Shown: in pieces, positions 51,995-63,080 of the stretch
Layout: every line of letters starts with the position of its first letter
How positions within the stretch are numbered: the first letter of the stretch is position 1
NCBI RefSeq assembly: GCF_030122805.1
Contig: NZ_CP126080.1
Coordinates: 2,857,001 to 2,921,000 of the forward strand
Length of the DNA: 64,000 nucleotides
Direction: 5' to 3'
Source: Mesobacillus sp. AQ2
Lineage (GTDB): Bacteria > Bacillota > Bacilli > Bacillales > Cytobacillaceae
The notes under the pieces: model-generated
The model's database searches: none
Told to the model about the DNA's origin: nothing
The model's input: only the letters and a program-made list of their open reading frames with translations
Translations under genes and position numbers: made by a program

Positions 51995-52030
51995 GAAAAG
52001 CACTGCCAACCTCGGCAATGCTTTTCCAAT
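51995..52030 (-). terminator. Terminator of odhAB
   Basis: AAAAGCACTGCC / GGCAATGCTTTT follows the odhB stop closely on the minus strand. Confidence 0.75.
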
Positions 52031-52032
52031 AC

Positions 52033-53322
52033 TTATCCCTGCAACAACAATGATTCTGGGTCTTCCATGAGCTGTTTAATGTGTTTCAAGAAGGTAACTG
52101 CTTCTTTTCCGTCAACGATCCTGTGGTCGTAGGATAGGGCGATGTACATCATTGGCCTGTTTTCCATGCGGTCCTTATCGATTGCTACTGGACGAAGCTG
52201 GATGGTGTGCATGCCAAGGATGCCTACCTGCGGGCCGTTGAGGATTGGCGTTGATAGCAATGATCCGAACACGCCTCCATTTGTGATTGTGAAGCTTCCA
52301 CCCTGAAGGTCTTTCAGGGATAGCTTGTTCGATCTCGCTTTTTCGGCGAGATCATTGATGTCGCGTTCGATCTCAGCAAAGTTTTTCCTGTCGGCATCCC
52401 TGATTACTGGGACAACCAGTCCTTCATCTGCAGCAACAGCGACACCGATGTCGTAAAATTTCTTCAGGACAAACTCGTCACCCTGGATTTCTGCATTCAG
52501 ATACGGTGTCTTCTTCAATGCTGCGACAACCGCTTTTGTAAAGAAAGACATGAAGCCTAGGCGGACATCGTTTTCTTCAAAGAAGCGGTCCTTCCACTTC
52601 TTTCTCAATTCCATGACGGCTGTCATGTCGACTTCATTGAAGGTTGTTAGCATGGCTGCTGTTTGTTGTACCTCTACCAGCCTATTGGCGATGGTCTGCC
52701 GTCTTCTTGACATCTTGATGCGTTCAAAGCGAGTATTATCCTCATTGGCAGCAGCTGCGGGTGCCGCTTTTTCCGGCCTGTTATTTGCAGGCTTGTTGTC
52801 TTCTGGCTTTTGCTGGTTAGGGGTATACGATTCAACATCCTGCTTCCTGACTCTTCCAAGTGGATCCTGAGAAGACACCTGGTTCAGGTTGATCCCCTTT
52901 TCCCTCGCGAGTTTTCGTGCTGCAGGAGAAGCAATAACCCGGCCCTGACTGTCATCATCTGCAGAATGTTCTTCCCTGCCAGCTTGGTTCTCAGGTTGTG
53001 CGCTCTGAGTTTGTTGATTTTCAGCAGGTTCATCTGGGGATTCAGCTTCCTTGCCCTGTTCCTCAGCTTTGATCTGTTCTCCGCCAGCTTGTTCACCTAC
53101 AACTGCTATGGCTTCCCCAACTTTAACAGTATCGCCTTCTTCCGCAAGCAGTTCTGTCAAAACTCCATCATAATCAGAAATAATTTCCACATTGACTTTA
53201 TCCGTTTCCAGTTCAACGATATATTCACCTTTTTGGACTTGGTCACCCTTTTGTTTCAGCCACTGGGCAATCGTTCCTTCGGTAATTGATTCAGCGAGTT
53301 CAGGAACTTTAATTTCTGCCAT
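52033..53322 (-). CDS. odhB: 2-oxoglutarate dehydrogenase E2, dihydrolipoyllysine succinyltransferase
   Basis: The product has 429 residues. The lipoyl domain (1-75) has the lipoylated lysine in ETDKVNVE. A Gln/Glu/Ala-rich linker, a peripheral-subunit-binding domain ([16 protein letters not shown]) and the catalytic domain with [13 protein letters not shown] (catalytic histidine) and [17 protein letters not shown] follow. It transfers succinyl groups to CoA. The start overlaps the last 14 bases of odhA, so the genes are translationally coupled. Confidence 0.95.
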   Translation of the reverse strand: MAEIKVPELAESITEGTIAQWLKQKGDQVQKGEYIVELETDKVNVEIISDYDGVLTELLAEEGDTVKVGEAIAVVGEQAGGEQIKAEEQGKEAESPDEPAENQQTQSAQPENQAGREEHSADDDSQGRVIASPAARKLAREKGINLNQVSSQDPLGRVRKQDVESYTPNQQKPEDNKPANNRPEKAAPAAAANEDNTRFERIKMSRRRQTIANRLVEVQQTAAMLTTFNEVDMTAVMELRKKWKDRFFEENDVRLGFMSFFTKAVVAALKKTPYLNAEIQGDEFVLKKFYDIGVAVAADEGLVVPVIRDADRKNFAEIERDINDLAEKARSNKLSLKDLQGGSFTITNGGVFGSLLSTPILNGPQVGILGMHTIQLRPVAIDKDRMENRPMMYIALSYDHRIVDGKEAVTFLKHIKQLMEDPESLLLQG

Positions 53323-56167
53323 TGTCGTTTCCTCCTCTATTTGTCTTAGTCAGTGCATCGCGAACGATCCTTGCTTGTTCCAACTTATGGGTATTAGGAT
53401 CTCCTTCAGCCGGACTGGACCTTCTTCTGCGTCCGATATAGGCTACTTTGATTTCTTTTGGAGCCGCTTCATTGATCCGCGGTTCAACAAATGTCCAGGC
53501 TCCCATATTTTTAGGTTCTTCCTGGACCCAAACGACTTCTTTTAAGTTTGGATAACGGCCTAATATTTCTTTTAGCTCATTCAGCGGGAAAGGATAGATT
53601 TCTTCAACTCTTAGCACATGCAGCCAGTCATTGTCCTCACCACTTAGTTGCTCTGCAATATCGATGCTCACTTTTCCGGAACATAACACGACCCTTTCCA
53701 CTTGCTCAGGTTTAGACCCAAGTCCAGGCTGTTCGAAAATTGGCTCGAAGCTTCCTTCAGTCAGTTGTGTTGGGTCTGCCGCTACCAGCGGGTTCCTTAA
53801 CAGACTTTTAGGTGTCATCAACACGAGAGGGCGAACCGATTCCTGTTTTAAAATCTTTGCCTGCCTCCTGAGGATATGGAAGTATTGGGCCGCAGAGGAA
53901 AGATTGGCAACAGTCCAGTTATTTTCTGCGGCTAAAGTTAGAAATCTCTCAACCCTGCCACTCGAATGTTCTGGTCCCTGTCCTTCATATCCGTGCGGCA
54001 AAAGCATCACTAGACCTGATTTCTGTCCCCACTTTGCCCTTCCAGCTGCGACGAACTGATCAAACAGGACCTGAGCAGCATTCGCGAAATCTCCATATTG
54101 AGCTTCCCAGAGAACCAGGGTTTCGGGAGCAAAAACATTATAGCCATATTCAAATCCCACAACTGCCGCCTCAGATAAAGGGCTATTATGGATGGAGAAA
54201 GAAGCCCTGGCATCCGGCAAAGTATGGAGCGGCGAGAATTGTTCCCCGCTATTACTGTCATGCAGCACAAGATTTCTTTGGGCAAACGTTCCGCGCTCTG
54301 AATCCTGACCTGTCAATCTTACTGGCGTCCCTTCTTGTAAAATGGAAGCAAAGGCCAGAGTCTCGGCGAGGCCCCAATCGATTTTTCCGTCTTCAGCGAA
54401 TGCATCCTGCCTTCTTTGCAGGATTTTCGCCAATTTATTGAAAACATTGAAGCCTTCCGGCCATTTAAGAAGGTCACTATTAATTTTCTTCAAAATCTCT
54501 GCCGGTACCCCTGTATTGATCCTCGGAATGCCCATTTCAACTACTTCTGGAATATCAGGCTCTCTTTTAACCTCTTTCTCTGCTTTTGGAACTTTTTCAT
54601 TGGCCGCTTTCAGGGTTGAGTTTATTTTATCTTCTATTTCTGCCCGTTTTTCTTCAGTGAACACACCCTGAGATACGAGCTTTTTCCCGTAAAGCTCCTT
54701 GACTGTTGGGTGATTGTGGACAAGCTTATACATTTCCGGATTGGTTGTCATTGGTTCATCCATTTCGTTATGGCCGAATCGTCGGTACCCAATCAAGTCA
54801 ATCAAGAAATCTTTGCCGAATGTCTTCCTGTATTCAAAGGCCAGCCTTGCTGCCATCAAACAGGCTTCGGGATCATCGGCGTTCACATGGATGATTGGTA
54901 TTTCATATCCCTTTGCAAGGTCACTGGCATACCTTGTTGATCTGGAATCCATGGATTCTGTTGTAAAGCCAATCGTATTGTTTGCTATGACATGAACAGT
55001 TCCGCCGGTCTTGAATCCGTGCAAGCGGCTTAAATTCAAGGTTTCCGCCACAATCCCCTGTCCTGGAAAAGCCGCATCACCATGAATCAGGATAGCCATC
55101 GCCTTAACAGGATCATATTTTGCATTTCCGGGGAGATTTCGGTCATCCTGCGCTGCACGTGTAAAGCCTTCAACAACCGCGCCGGCGAATTCAAGGTGAC
55201 TTGGATTATTGGCAAGTGTCAATCTTGCATTGGCGGTAGTACCTGATTTGATTTTACGGTCAATTCCCAGATGGTACTTTACATCTCCAGTCCATCCAAA
55301 ATTGATTCCAATCGAGCCTTCAGAAGGCACCAATTCCTTGTTTGGCGCATGCTGGAATTCGGCAAAAATCATCTCATACGGCTTACCTAAAACATGGGCA
55401 AGGACATTAAGCCTTCCCCGGTGAGCCATTCCGATATTAATAGTCTCAACACCATTATTTACTGCTCCGGCTATAACTTCATCCAAAAGCGGCACCATTG
55501 CATCAAGGCCTTCGATTGAGAAACGTTTTTGCCCAACAAACGTCCTGTGCAGGTATTTCTCGAAGTTTTCGACCTCTGCCAGGCGCTCAAATAAGCCAAT
55601 CTTCCTTTCATCTTCCACCTGTGGAATCAGTGCTCCTGATTCTACTTTGTTCCTTAGCCACTCTTTTTCATCCAATTGATTTACATGCTCAAATTCGTAC
55701 GCTATTGTACTGGAATATACTTTTTTCAGATATTCAAAGGCTTCTTTTCCAGTTTTTACAGCAGGAGGAGCACTTGGACATATGAGATCTACAGGGACCA
55801 TGTTTAAGTCTTCTTCGGCCAGTCCCCACTTTTCCAGGCCTTCCAGCACAGTGTCTAAACTTCCTGACTGTAAAGGGTAGATATTTGCAGATAAATGGCC
55901 GTTCGAACGAATATAATCTGCATATCTCAGTACGGCGGCGATTTTGGCTGGATTTCCAGACGTATATGCTGCCGTTGACTTCGGAAAATTGACATCTTGA
56001 TTTGCTGACATTCTCTTCTTAGAGTTCTGTTCAAAATATGCCTTCATCTCAGGATCTACCGCATTTTGGTCTTGCAGGTACAATTCATACAATTCTTCCA
56101 CATATCCTTGATTGGCCCCATAAAATCCCGGCCATTCTGTACGTTCCGTAACAGGCTTTTTCATCAT
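53309..56167 (-). CDS. odhA: 2-oxoglutarate dehydrogenase E1 component
   Basis: The product has 952 residues; two adjacent ATG codons follow GGGGG, and the outer one is given. Thiamine-diphosphate motifs are [36 protein letters not shown] and the NANDPEA-like NADDPEACL. The C-terminal transketolase region has [13 protein letters not shown] and QGPEHSSGR. It decarboxylates 2-oxoglutarate in the TCA cycle. It forms the odhAB operon; the E3 subunit is elsewhere. Confidence 0.95.
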   Translation of the reverse strand: MMKKPVTERTEWPGFYGANQGYVEELYELYLQDQNAVDPEMKAYFEQNSKKRMSANQDVNFPKSTAAYTSGNPAKIAAVLRYADYIRSNGHLSANIYPLQSGSLDTVLEGLEKWGLAEEDLNMVPVDLICPSAPPAVKTGKEAFEYLKKVYSSTIAYEFEHVNQLDEKEWLRNKVESGALIPQVEDERKIGLFERLAEVENFEKYLHRTFVGQKRFSIEGLDAMVPLLDEVIAGAVNNGVETINIGMAHRGRLNVLAHVLGKPYEMIFAEFQHAPNKELVPSEGSIGINFGWTGDVKYHLGIDRKIKSGTTANARLTLANNPSHLEFAGAVVEGFTRAAQDDRNLPGNAKYDPVKAMAILIHGDAAFPGQGIVAETLNLSRLHGFKTGGTVHVIANNTIGFTTESMDSRSTRYASDLAKGYEIPIIHVNADDPEACLMAARLAFEYRKTFGKDFLIDLIGYRRFGHNEMDEPMTTNPEMYKLVHNHPTVKELYGKKLVSQGVFTEEKRAEIEDKINSTLKAANEKVPKAEKEVKREPDIPEVVEMGIPRINTGVPAEILKKINSDLLKWPEGFNVFNKLAKILQRRQDAFAEDGKIDWGLAETLAFASILQEGTPVRLTGQDSERGTFAQRNLVLHDSNSGEQFSPLHTLPDARASFSIHNSPLSEAAVVGFEYGYNVFAPETLVLWEAQYGDFANAAQVLFDQFVAAGRAKWGQKSGLVMLLPHGYEGQGPEHSSGRVERFLTLAAENNWTVANLSSAAQYFHILRRQAKILKQESVRPLVLMTPKSLLRNPLVAADPTQLTEGSFEPIFEQPGLGSKPEQVERVVLCSGKVSIDIAEQLSGEDNDWLHVLRVEEIYPFPLNELKEILGRYPNLKEVVWVQEEPKNMGAWTFVEPRINEAAPKEIKVAYIGRRRRSSPAEGDPNTHKLEQARIVRDALTKTNRGGNDNGRN

Positions 56168-56438
56168 ATAACCCCCTTGCTTTTCGTAAAGTATGCTAAT
56201 TATTTGTTACCCTGTCGTATTCTTTTTTAACGGTAAAATCAAAGAATAATAATATAATTCAGATATCAAACGGTTACATTGATATTTTAACATGATATTT
56301 TCTTTTAACCAAAGGTTTTGACTATCACTATAGTGTTAAATAATTTCCCGGATTTTATTATTTCAAAAAAATGTACACAATAAAAAAAACCGGTGGTTAC
56401 CGGTTATAGGTTAAAAATATATAAAGACATTCATATTC
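56168..56438. other. Promoter region of odhAB
   Basis: This A+T-rich region contains a terminator-like hairpin (AACCGGT / ACCGGTT, 56385-56406) for the small gene to its right. I see no clear cre or other operator. Confidence 0.45.
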
Positions 56439-56675
56439 TTAAAGATTCATCATGGTGACATACATGTTCTTCGGCGCAAAAAGGTTATTTCTTTTTTCTA
56501 TTTGATTTGCCTCAATCATTTCATTATGTTCAACAGGCAATTCACTGTGACCACAGGTAATGCTTTTTTGGAACCTTGAACCTGCATTGAATATGTCGAC
56601 TCCATCATTATTGGTGAATCCAACGCCTTCTTCATGCATTGAAAAACGATGATGACAAGTTTTTGATTCGCTCAT
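56439..56675 (-). CDS. Hypothetical protein with Cys/His pairs
   Basis: The product has 78 residues from ATG 56675 after GGGAGG. It has CHHRFS near the N terminus and CGHSELP in the middle, which could bind a metal. No family is recognised. The extension to 56750 has no ribosome binding site. Confidence 0.6.
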   Translation of the reverse strand: MSESKTCHHRFSMHEEGVGFTNNDGVDIFNAGSRFQKSITCGHSELPVEHNEMIEANQIEKRNNLFAPKNMYVTMMNL

Positions 56676-56800
56676 ATTCCAGCCTCCCACGAAATAGTCC
56701 CTTACTATATTATATATCAAATTATCTAAATATTCAGTGATAAAACTCATAAAGAAAAGGAAAGCAAAATAATTGCTCTCCTTACTTAATTACCATTCCA

Positions 56801-57868
56801 TCAAATTTTTAAACCACTATTGGAATTAGTAATAGCGTGTGTGATTTTTTTCTCAAGTTGCTCCAATACATCAGGCGCATCAGCATCGATTTCATGAAAG
56901 GGACCTGAATACTCCTGAAGTGCATGTCCATAACGTGGGTCATAATAATGAATTAACAGGATTTCAATCAGATCCAGATAATTTTTTTCTTTCAAGGCAA
57001 CTTGAAGTGATGTTGCCGCATCCTGGGAAATCCGCCTAAGAAGCTTGGTGACTTTTTCTTTTACTTCTTCTTCAAACCAGGCTTCTTCTTTAAAAGGATG
57101 TACATACTCATCATATATACGCTGAACCCTCTTGGGAATTGAACTTTTGACAAGGAAATGAATCCCCTCGGACTTTTTGGCAATCATTTCATCAGGTTGG
57201 GCAGCCCGTCCAATTCTCTTGCTTTCTGCCTCAATGATAAAGTAATTCGCTCCTTTTATTTCATTCAGTCGATCAAATAGCAGTGCATCGAAGGTTTTTT
57301 GGTTGTGGGCTTCACCCATCCCAATCATTCCAAAAATCGATCCCCTATGGTTGGCCATTTGTTCAAGATCGACAACAGGATAGCCTTTTTCCTGCAAAGC
57401 TTTCAAAAGATCTGTCTTTCCTGTCCCTGTCATCCCGTGCAAAACAACTGCCTTTTGAGGTAATATTTCGGGGATTCTTTCCAAAATATACTCCCGGTAG
57501 GCGCGATATCCGCCCTCAAGCCGATAGGATGGTATTCCTGCATATTCGAGGAACGAAGCAACGGACCGGCTTCTCATCCCGCCTCTCCAGCAATGAATGA
57601 TAGGCTCAGCACCGGTCTTTTTCAGTTCTTTTATTTCACCAAGAAGACGTGGCAGCTTCGGGGATACAATTTCCATCGCCCGCCATTTAGCTGCTTCCTC
57701 TCCTGATTTTTTGTATAGAGTGCCAATTTCCTGTCTTTCGTCATCGGTAAACAACGGTATATTCACAGAACCGGGTATCGCTGATTCCTTATGCTCAATT
57801 GGCGCTCTAACATCAACAGGGATATATTTACTTGAGCTGATTAATTCTTGTACAGATATGTCTTTCAT
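56801..57868 (-). CDS. mnmH: tRNA 2-selenouridine(34) synthase MnmH (SelU/YbbB)
   Basis: The product has 355 residues, typical for the family. An N-terminal rhodanese domain has the catalytic Cys93 in HCWRGGMRS, and the C-terminal domain has a P-loop GMTGTGKT (145-152) and LEQMANHRGSIFG. The enzyme converts 2-thiouridine to 2-selenouridine in the wobble position of Lys, Glu and Gln tRNAs, via a geranylated intermediate, using selenophosphate from SelD. Together with the UGA-encoded FdhA it shows that this organism makes selenophosphate. It is monocistronic; the start is ATG 57868 with a weak AGG-containing site. Confidence 0.92.
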   Translation of the reverse strand: MKDISVQELISSSKYIPVDVRAPIEHKESAIPGSVNIPLFTDDERQEIGTLYKKSGEEAAKWRAMEIVSPKLPRLLGEIKELKKTGAEPIIHCWRGGMRSRSVASFLEYAGIPSYRLEGGYRAYREYILERIPEILPQKAVVLHGMTGTGKTDLLKALQEKGYPVVDLEQMANHRGSIFGMIGMGEAHNQKTFDALLFDRLNEIKGANYFIIEAESKRIGRAAQPDEMIAKKSEGIHFLVKSSIPKRVQRIYDEYVHPFKEEAWFEEEVKEKVTKLLRRISQDAATSLQVALKEKNYLDLIEILLIHYYDPRYGHALQEYSGPFHEIDADAPDVLEQLEKKITHAITNSNSGLKI

Positions 57869-58010
57869 TTTTCCAATTGACCTCCATGGTCCATAAAGTA
57901 AAACTGCTTCTATTATTTGAAAAATAGTTCTAGTTTTACTCTTAAATCTTTTTTAATAAACTCCATCGTATCATATTTTGGGAAAGAAAAAAACCGCAGT
58001 GCGTCTGCGG

Positions 58011-58589
58011 TCAACACGAAAACTCAATTCCAACGAGTTTGCTGAGGGCCTTGCAAAATTCCACCCATTCCCTTGGAAAAGCTTCAAGGCCTTTACTTTC
58101 ATAGGTCTTTCCTTTTGTATTAAGAGTAACTGACCAGCTGGTACCATCGACGACAATTCCCTCTGTGTGGTAATCATCCTGCCAATCCCACAACTTAAAC
58201 GAATACAGCAGTTTTTTGAATTCTAGCAAACTGCCATAGTTTCCCGTCCTTAGGGGCCCAGGCGCTTTTGAATCAAGATGCCATTCAAAATACGTGAAGA
58301 TATTTCTTTTAAAATTTATTCTTACTCTCATCTCAGGCCCAGGATAACCATGCAGTACTACGGTCAGCAGCATTGGTTCTTTGTCAGGCCTGATGGATAC
58401 AGTGTCGTCATTTAGAACGAACCATTCAGTATTCCTGCTGATCAATGTTTTAATATAAGAAGGTTCAAGAATCGGATTTCTGTCGCGGGGCAGGTTTGGT
58501 GCCTGCTCATTCATTTCCTCACATATGACTGGGATCGTTGCGTTTCCCTTTTCCTGGAGTATTGTGAGAATCGCCTCGTATATTTTCAT
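58011..58589 (-). CDS. Hypothetical protein with N-terminal winged-helix-like region
   Basis: The product has 192 residues from ATG 58589 (GGAAG nine bases upstream). The first ~65 residues (IYEAILTILQEKGNATIPVI, then EPSYIKTLISRNTEWF) look like a winged helix used in DNA binding or protein contact. The rest is a beta-rich domain with many aromatic residues (LWDWQDDYHTEGIVVDGTSW). I do not recognise the C-terminal domain. The stop is followed by a possible terminator (CCGCAG / CTGCGG, 57991-58011). Confidence 0.6.
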   Translation of the reverse strand: MKIYEAILTILQEKGNATIPVICEEMNEQAPNLPRDRNPILEPSYIKTLISRNTEWFVLNDDTVSIRPDKEPMLLTVVLHGYPGPEMRVRINFKRNIFTYFEWHLDSKAPGPLRTGNYGSLLEFKKLLYSFKLWDWQDDYHTEGIVVDGTSWSVTLNTKGKTYESKGLEAFPREWVEFCKALSKLVGIEFSC

Positions 58590-58989
58590 ATCGGTCAACT
58601 TCCTTTGTAATAACTAAATATTTCGTCTTTTATCTTCCCATGTGTGCAACACTACTTTAAATAAAGTATATATAAATATAATGATAAAGTACTGTAACAA
58701 ATCGCACGTTTTTGTAAAAAATAACGATGGTCAGCCGTGACAAAAATAGTCATATTATTACCATGCTCGACTTATCTTGGTAGTTTATTGTCAAATCCTG
58801 CGCTTTCCCGAGAAATAATTTTCAGAATAAATTGAAAACACCGGCAATTTATATATTTTTCGGTGCGATTTCATCTATTAATGACTGTAATCCTAACTTC
58901 TCAAACTGATTGGAATGAGAAGGGTGAGTTTAAAAGGAAACGAAAACTGGTATTAAAGAGAGGAAGAAGTACTTCAGAGGTGAGATAGA
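58590..58989. other. Divergent intergenic region
   Basis: A 400-bp A+T-rich stretch between the winged-helix gene and the methyltransferase gene. No ORF with a ribosome binding site, repeat or strong hairpin is seen. Confidence 0.5.
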
Positions 58990-59589
58990 ATGATTGATTC
59001 AATTGCAAAGCAATTTGAGAAGCCTAAAGGAGTCCTTGGAAAACTCGCAGGGACTGTCATGTATTTTGAAAACAGAAAAATAAATAAGTGGAGTATCAGG
59101 AAGCTTCATGTCGAAAAAAATGACCGTATTCTCGAGATTGGATACGGACCTGGATATGGAATTAAGACATTGATGTCAAGCTACGGATCCATTTTAGTGG
59201 ATGGAATTGACTTATCGGATAAGATGAGGGATGAAGCCACAAGGAGAAATAAAGCATGGATTGAAACTGGTAAAGTCCACCTTACCACCGGTGATGTAGC
59301 CGATTACCAACCGGATCATTGTTACAGTAAAATAATCTCTGTCAATAACTATCCCCTGTGGGAAAAACCGTTAATTTCGTTGAAGAGATTATATAAATTA
59401 CTCGAAAGCCGAGGAAGGATCGTCCTCACTGTCCAGCCGCGTGAAGAAGGATCCACCGACGATACAGCAAAACAACTAGGTGAACAAATGAAAGAAGATT
59501 TACTTAGCACTGGTTTCGCAAATCCGGAAATCTCTTTTTTAAAAGTGAGACCTGTGTTGACAGTATGCGTCACGGCAGAAAAAAAGTAA
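58990..59589 (+). CDS. Class I SAM-dependent methyltransferase
   Basis: The product has 199 residues from ATG 58990 after GAGGTGAGATAGA. Motif I is ILEIGYGPGYGIKTLM, then VDGIDLSDKMRDEA and KIISVNNYPLWEKP. The substrate is unknown. It differs clearly from the methyltransferase at 838. It is a single gene with a terminator shared with the convergent trp operon. Confidence 0.8.
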   Translation: MIDSIAKQFEKPKGVLGKLAGTVMYFENRKINKWSIRKLHVEKNDRILEIGYGPGYGIKTLMSSYGSILVDGIDLSDKMRDEATRRNKAWIETGKVHLTTGDVADYQPDHCYSKIISVNNYPLWEKPLISLKRLYKLLESRGRIVLTVQPREEGSTDDTAKQLGEQMKEDLLSTGFANPEISFLKVRPVLTVCVTAEKK

Positions 59590-59591
59590 CC

Positions 59592-59622
59592 GCTGCTCTA
59601 AAATCAAGCAGCGGTTTTTTCT
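59592..59622. terminator. Terminator between the methyltransferase and trpA genes
   Basis: ACCGCTGCT / AGCAGCGGT followed by TTTTTT on the plus strand. On the minus strand it could serve the trp operon. Confidence 0.75.
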
Positions 59623-59700
59623 GTCAATCAATGCCGAATTTGCTTTCTATTTTTCATTCCTTGGTACGCTTTGGGTAGCATTACAGACATCCACTTGAAA

Positions 59701-60471
59701 TCAAACACTAATTTTTTCAGCAGAAAGAACTAAATTCCTAATTTTTTCCAAATCATTTTGTTCAAATAAATCAATGATCTTACTGCCTACAATCACGCCA
59801 TCACAGTGCCTGCAAACTTCCTCGACTTGTTCTTCAGTTGAGACACCGAATCCGGCTAAAACTGGGACGGGGCTCTCACTTTTAACAAAGGACAAGAATT
59901 CAGCAAGATCTTCACTGAACTTGTTTCGTGACCCTGTGATTCCAGTAACTGTTACAGCATAGATGAACCCTGCCGCACTTTCAGCAATCTTCTTTATTCT
60001 TTCCTTTGGCGTCGTTAAAGTGACCAGCCTGATCAGGGATATATCATTCTGTTTAAAAGGGGCAAGGACCAACTCTTCTTCCTCAAGCGGGAGATCCGGA
60101 ATGATGCAGCCAGAAATCCCGGCATTTGCAGCATCAACCGCAAAAGCTTCGATTCCGTACGCTACTACTGGATTTGCATAGGTCATTAATATCAATGGTA
60201 TTTTGATCTCCGTTTTATATGATTTAATATCTTTCAGCACCTTTTTAACAGTGATACCCCGAGCAAGCGCCCGGATGCCAGCTTTTTGTATGGTTGGACC
60301 ATCAGCAACGGGATCGGAAAATGGAATGCCGATTTCAATCGCGTCTGCTCCGGAGTCCTGAAGGAAGAGCAATCTCTCCTTGAGTGCTTCCAATCCTCCG
60401 TCTCCTGCCATTATATAAGGTACGAAAACCTTTTTTCTTTTTTCAGTCAGGGCTTTTTCGATCCTTTCCAT
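59701..60471 (-). CDS. trpA: Tryptophan synthase alpha chain
   Basis: The product has 256 residues. The catalytic glutamate lies in DAIEIGIPFSDPVADGP and the aspartate in GCIIPDLPLEEEE. It cleaves indole-3-glycerol phosphate to indole. Its ATG shares one base with the trpB stop (TAATG), so the pair is coupled. It is the last gene of the operon. Confidence 0.95.
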   Translation of the reverse strand: MERIEKALTEKRKKVFVPYIMAGDGGLEALKERLLFLQDSGADAIEIGIPFSDPVADGPTIQKAGIRALARGITVKKVLKDIKSYKTEIKIPLILMTYANPVVAYGIEAFAVDAANAGISGCIIPDLPLEEEELVLAPFKQNDISLIRLVTLTTPKERIKKIAESAAGFIYAVTVTGITGSRNKFSEDLAEFLSFVKSESPVPVLAGFGVSTEEQVEEVCRHCDGVIVGSKIIDLFEQNDLEKIRNLVLSAEKISV

Positions 60472-61676
60472 TACTCCATTCCTCCCATTAGATCTTTAAT
60501 CGTCTGTACATCTTTATCACCACGTCCAGATAAGCAAACAACGATGTTTTCATCTTTGCTCATTCCGGCAGCGAGCTTGACCGCATACGCGATCGCATGC
60601 GCGCTTTCAAGTGCCGGGATAATGCCTTCAAGCTTTGACAGAAGCTGGAAGGCTTCCAGCGCTTCTTCGTCTGTAACGGATTCGTAATTGACTCTGTTGA
60701 TATCATGAAGATGACTATGCTCCGGTCCAATACCAGGATAATCCAGGCCAGCTGAGATCGAGTGAGCCTCTTGTATCTGCCCGTCATCATCCTGAAGAAG
60801 GTACATCATTGCACCATGCAGGACTCCTGGCTTCCCTTTTGTTAATGATGCTGCATGCTTGTCAGTTGCCAACCCCATTCCTGCCGCTTCAACCCCGTAG
60901 ATCGATACGCTTTCATCTTCAATGAACGGATAAAACAGGCCAATTGAGTTGCTGCCTCCGCCAATGCAGGCAACAAGGGCATCAGGCAGCTTACCTTCTT
61001 TTTCGACAAACTGCTGCTTCGTTTCCCTGCCGATCACACTTTGAAAATCGCGGACCATTTTAGGAAACGGATGTGGCCCCATCACGGATCCCAGAATATA
61101 ATGGGTGTCTCTGACGTTTGTCACCCAGTATCTCAGTGCTTCATTGACTGCATCCTTCAGCGTTCCGCTCCCGGCATCGACACTGACCACTTTTGCCCCA
61201 AGCAGTTCCATTCTGAAGACATTTAATTGCTGGCGCCTGATATCCTCTTTTCCCATGAAGATGACACATTCCAGATTCAGCAAGGCACAGACTGTGGCTG
61301 TGGCAACCCCGTGCTGTCCTGCTCCGGTCTCGGCGACGATCTTTCGCTTGCCCATCCTGACCGCAAGCAGGGCCTGACCGACTGTATTGTTTATTTTGTG
61401 GGCTCCTGTATGATTCAGGTCCTCACGCTTTAGATGAATTTTGGCCCCGCCGGCATGCTCGGTGAGATTGCCTGCCAGGTATAAGGGTGTTTCCCTCCCT
61501 ACATAATCCTTCATTAACTTTTGCAGTTCTTCTTGAAAATCCTTATCCACCAATGCACGGTTATATTCTTTCTCCAATTCCAGTACAGCCTCCATCAGTG
61601 TTTCTGGAACGAACCTTCCGCCATAATTCCCAAAATGTCCTTTTTCATCCGGCAAATTATAAGTATTAGTTGACAT
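60471..61676 (-). CDS. trpB: Tryptophan synthase beta chain
   Basis: The product has 401 residues from ATG 61676, after GGGGGAGGAAG. The pyridoxal-phosphate lysine is in [17 protein letters not shown], and the phosphate loop is GGGSNSIG. It condenses indole with serine. The start overlaps the trpF stop by 11 bases. An ATG at 61697 is possible but lies before the ribosome binding site. Confidence 0.95.
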   Translation of the reverse strand: MSTNTYNLPDEKGHFGNYGGRFVPETLMEAVLELEKEYNRALVDKDFQEELQKLMKDYVGRETPLYLAGNLTEHAGGAKIHLKREDLNHTGAHKINNTVGQALLAVRMGKRKIVAETGAGQHGVATATVCALLNLECVIFMGKEDIRRQQLNVFRMELLGAKVVSVDAGSGTLKDAVNEALRYWVTNVRDTHYILGSVMGPHPFPKMVRDFQSVIGRETKQQFVEKEGKLPDALVACIGGGSNSIGLFYPFIEDESVSIYGVEAAGMGLATDKHAASLTKGKPGVLHGAMMYLLQDDDGQIQEAHSISAGLDYPGIGPEHSHLHDINRVNYESVTDEEALEAFQLLSKLEGIIPALESAHAIAYAVKLAAGMSKDENIVVCLSGRGDKDVQTIKDLMGGME

Positions 61677-62295
61677 ACTTCTCTTCCTCCCCCGCATTTT
61701 TTGCGTTATTTATAAATTCTTGTATCTTTGCAAAGTCCTTTTCCCCGTTTGTTTCAACACCGCTGCTGACATCAACCATCATGGGATTGACCTTTGAGAT
61801 CGCTTTGCTGATATTCCCAGGGTCCAATCCACCCGCTAAAATTATATTCTTCATTGACTTGCCGATTGCTTTAACCAGATTCCACTCAAAACTCGAGCCG
61901 TTTCCTCCTCGATATTCCGTTGGAGGACTGTCAAGAAGGATATAGTCAGCTTCGAGTGCATCAATTCTCTCAAGGTCTTCCAATGATTTAACGGAGACAG
62001 CCTTAATTATTGGCAGCCCAATTGACTGATAGTCAGCTGGAACTTCATCTCCGTGAAGCTGTATATGGGTGAGTCCTACAAACTCAGCAATTCGCTCTAT
62101 TTCTCCAGCATCCTCGTTGACAAATACTCCTACCTTCCAGACATGTTCCGGTATAGTTTCAATAATCTTTTTTGCCTCTAAAGCCGTAGTTTGTCTTTTG
62201 CTCCTTGCAAAAACAAAACCAAGAGCGTCAGTTCCGCATTCAACCGCGTGCAGTGCTGCTTCCACCGTTCTTATTCCGCATATCTTAACTTTCAT
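61666..62295 (-). CDS. trpF: Phosphoribosylanthranilate isomerase
   Basis: The product has 209 residues. The opening [20 protein letters not shown] holds the catalytic cysteine, and the aspartate is in [31 protein letters not shown] follows. It overlaps trpC by 11 bases. Confidence 0.95.
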   Translation of the reverse strand: MKVKICGIRTVEAALHAVECGTDALGFVFARSKRQTTALEAKKIIETIPEHVWKVGVFVNEDAGEIERIAEFVGLTHIQLHGDEVPADYQSIGLPIIKAVSVKSLEDLERIDALEADYILLDSPPTEYRGGNGSSFEWNLVKAIGKSMKNIILAGGLDPGNISKAISKVNPMMVDVSSGVETNGEKDFAKIQEFINNAKNAGEEEKYVN

Positions 62296-63079
62296 GATAA
62301 TTCCTCACGACTGGAACAGTGAATTTAGTGAAGGTTTCCTTAAGATCGGCTGAAGTCATGAATGTCTCCCCAACGAGTACTCCGTTTGCACCAGCCGCTG
62401 CTGCACGGACGATATCGCCCCTAGTTTTCATGCCGCTTTCACTGATCAGCAATGCTCCTGCTTTTTTAACAAGCGGTCCAAGCTTCTCGGTATTTTCATG
62501 ATAGACCTCGAATGTTTTTAAATCACGATTGTTGATTCCGATGACTTGAGCTTTTATATTAATAGCCTTTTCCAGGTCTTTTTCGTCATGGATCTCAACA
62601 AGGCACTCCAATCCTTGTTCAGAGGCATATTTGTATAGCTCTGTAAGCTCTTCAAGGGATAATGCTGAGGCGATAAGCAAAATGACATCTGCTCCTGCGA
62701 AACGGGCCAGATCTATTTGAATTTTATCAACGATAAAATCTTTACAAAGAATTGGCAGGTCCACTGCTTCCCTTACTTTTCTCAAGTCGCTGAAAGATCC
62801 CTTAAAACCTTTTTCATCTGTTAACACCGATATAGCAGATGCACCAGCCCGGGCATAAAGTTTAGCTTGCCGGGCAGGATCCAATGAAAGATTGATGTCT
62901 CCTTTGGAGGGTGACGCTCTCTTAAATTCAGAAATAATGGCAATATTTTTGGCTTCCCTTAAAACCTTGATTAAGGACCTAGGCGGCAATGATGATTCCT
63001 TAATATCCATTTCAGCGTTCTTCAACTCTTCTACTTCCACTCTTTTTCGTTCTATGATTGAATCAAGTATTGTTCCCAT
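62285..63079 (-). CDS. trpC: Indole-3-glycerol phosphate synthase
   Basis: The product has 264 residues. Conserved segments are IISEFKRASPSKGDIN, LCKDFIVD, LVEIHDEKD, IGINNRDLKTF and ISESGMKTRGD. The start ATG is separated from the trpD stop by one base (TGAGATG), which indicates coupling. Confidence 0.95.
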   Translation of the reverse strand: MGTILDSIIERKRVEVEELKNAEMDIKESSLPPRSLIKVLREAKNIAIISEFKRASPSKGDINLSLDPARQAKLYARAGASAISVLTDEKGFKGSFSDLRKVREAVDLPILCKDFIVDKIQIDLARFAGADVILLIASALSLEELTELYKYASEQGLECLVEIHDEKDLEKAINIKAQVIGINNRDLKTFEVYHENTEKLGPLVKKAGALLISESGMKTRGDIVRAAAAGANGVLVGETFMTSADLKETFTKFTVPVVRNYHES

Positions 63080-63080
63080 C

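Noticed and set aside
53309..56167. Several plus-strand ORFs of 60-160 codons across odhA and odhB
   Set aside because: They are antisense shadows of long conserved genes, without plausible products.
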